Assembly: GCF_000024085.1 (NCBI RefSeq)
Contig: NC_013166.1
Location: forward strand, 2,480,001-2,544,000
Direction: 5' to 3'
DNA: 64,000 bases
DNA from: Kangiella koreensis DSM 16069
GTDB lineage: Bacteria; Pseudomonadota; Gammaproteobacteria; Enterobacterales; Kangiellaceae
Shown here: piece by piece, positions 63,166 through 64,000 of the stretch
Numbering within the stretch: the stretch's first letter is position 1
Layout: every line of letters starts with the position of its first letter
The notes under the pieces: generated by a model
The model's database searches: none
What the model saw: only the letters and a program-made list of their open reading frames with translations
What the model was told of the DNA's origin: nothing
Translations under genes and position numbers: made by a program

Positions 63166-64000
63166 ATGTCAGAAGAAATTTTGACGCCCGCTGATATGGG
63201 CTTCGCTGAATTTGTGGCGAAGCTCATTTCTGAAGTGTTCGATGCCGTCGTCACTTCCCAAGCGGAGCAAGAAGAAAAACTGCTGGAAATAAAGGAACTG
63301 ATCAGCCAGCCTGAAGAGTTATTCGTCGATAATTTACTGCAGGATGATGCCTTTCTTGATCAAATTGAGCGCCTGTTAAGCAGTTATTTCCCAACCAAAA
63401 ATGACAAAAACATCCATGCCATTTACGAAGGCGCTCCCTACAAAGCTAAAAAGGGTAATAGTCCAGAATCACCAGCAATTCTTGAGCAGCTGGGTCTCGA
63501 TCTATCCGAGAGTGATTCAGCCACAAAAGGCAAGTTTACGAATCACGATGTACTTGAAGTTTACCGTTCAGTAGCCCGACCTTTTGCCCAACAAAAACGC
63601 CAGGCAATGATAAATGCTATTGAACATGGGTTTTCAAACATCATTGTCGACAGCGGGAAGATTAATGCCAAATTCACTTTCAATACCTCAGTAGAAAGTG
63701 ATAACACTGAAGAAGAGCCAACATCTTCTAACGGCAACGCGGCCAACCCTAAACCCAAGCCAAAAGCAAAAAAAGCAGTTATCGACAAACGCATTAAGCT
63801 GAAGAACTCACTTCGTAAGTCAGTCATCGATAAACAGACTTCTAATGTGCGCAGTCGTTTAATTTCAAACCCTAATTTAAAGGCTTCTATTTTAAAGCCT
63901 AGGTTAGCAAGGGATGTGAAGGTTGCCATCAAACCTGCCAATAACCGTGACCCCCAGGCATCGACGACCACTGCCAATATCTACAGTGAAATCGAGCTTA
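63166..64000 (+). CDS. Protein of unknown function, second of the paralogous pair (partial, runs off right edge)
   Basis: An open frame begins with ATG at 63166 after a GGGAG ribosome site and stays open to the last base, about 278 codons. It starts MSEEILTPADMGFAEFVAKL, parallel to the previous gene (GF-EF-KL-S-VFD and a following Ser, Gln). It shares a second block with IIVDSGKINAKFTFNT. Unlike its neighbour it then has a Pro/Lys-rich linker (KPKPKAKKAV) and a basic segment rich in Lys, Arg, Ser and Asn. It lies 13 bases after the first gene, so both form one operon that continues beyond the window. The function is unknown. Confidence 0.75.
   Translation, partial: MSEEILTPADMGFAEFVAKLISEVFDAVVTSQAEQEEKLLEIKELISQPEELFVDNLLQDDAFLDQIERLLSSYFPTKNDKNIHAIYEGAPYKAKKGNSPESPAILEQLGLDLSESDSATKGKFTNHDVLEVYRSVARPFAQQKRQAMINAIEHGFSNIIVDSGKINAKFTFNTSVESDNTEEEPTSSNGNAANPKPKPKAKKAVIDKRIKLKNSLRKSVIDKQTSNVRSRLISNPNLKASILKPRLARDVKVAIKPANNRDPQASTTTANIYSEIEL

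Noticed and set aside
1-64000. Search for tRNA, rRNA, CRISPR arrays, insertion sequences, phage integration sites and riboswitches
   Set aside because: Nothing convincing was found by eye on either strand; a tRNAscan or Rfam run could still find a small RNA in the longer gaps.

Overview
The window reads as chromosome of a marine-type gammaproteobacterium of moderate to low GC. Gene content and order (glnA-ntrB-ntrC; yibN-grxC-secB-gpsA beside gpmI-envC-ctp; a complete type II secretion operon next to nudE, yrfG, hslR and hslO; ompR-envZ; tex; an aa3-oxidase assembly operon) are typically gammaproteobacterial and would fit a Kangiella-like organism. No rRNA marker is present, so the genus is a guess. 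I see no tRNA, rRNA, CRISPR array, insertion sequence or prophage.

Layout. 1-2450: two tandem related membrane proteins; the complete one is a cache-HAMP-GGDEF diguanylate cyclase and the other runs off the left edge. 2.6-4.0 kb: a PP-loop tRNA-thiolation-like protein coupled to a TusA-like sulfur carrier. 4.0-10.6 kb: an AT-rich block with a 2OG-Fe(II) oxygenase, a SAM methyltransferase, a TPR-sulfotransferase and a large TonB-dependent receptor. 10.9-15.3 kb: nitrogen control (glnA, a DUF4124 protein, ntrB, ntrC, trmL). The ntrC gene encodes only receiver plus Fis-type HTH and lacks the sigma54-activating AAA+ domain. NtrC-type palindromes lie before glnA and ntrB. 15.3-25.9 kb: gpsA-secB-grxC-rhodanese, NfeD/SPFH, gpmI-envC-ctp, and a secreted metalloprotease with a companion lipoprotein. 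26.0-38.8 kb: gspC-N followed by yrfG and nudE, ending at a 38-bp palindromic terminator. 39-48.4 kb: Hsp15/Hsp33, OmpR/EnvZ, Tex, DsbB and small envelope or cytosolic genes. 48.4-51.7 kb: a lipid A-type acyltransferase fused to a degenerate Kdo-kinase-like domain, a MATE transporter, and a hairpin-rich intergenic repeat. 51.7-57.2 kb: surf1-hyp-ctaA-ctaB-sco1, facing DUF2909 and DUF3667 genes. 57.2-59.1 kb: LPS core genes (Kdo kinase, heptosyltransferase). 59.0-60.3 kb: a membrane-tethered winged-helix regulator flanked by two related 42- and 38-codon membrane peptides. 60.5-62.1 kb: an Omp85-type outer-membrane protein. 62.3-64 kb: two paralogous proteins of unknown function, the second cut by the window end.

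The most unusual items are the minimal NtrC with its operator pair, the tail-anchored micropeptide/regulator cassette, the acyltransferase-pseudokinase fusion, the paralogous pair at the right edge, and the oxygenase/methyltransferase/sulfotransferase/receptor neighbourhood.
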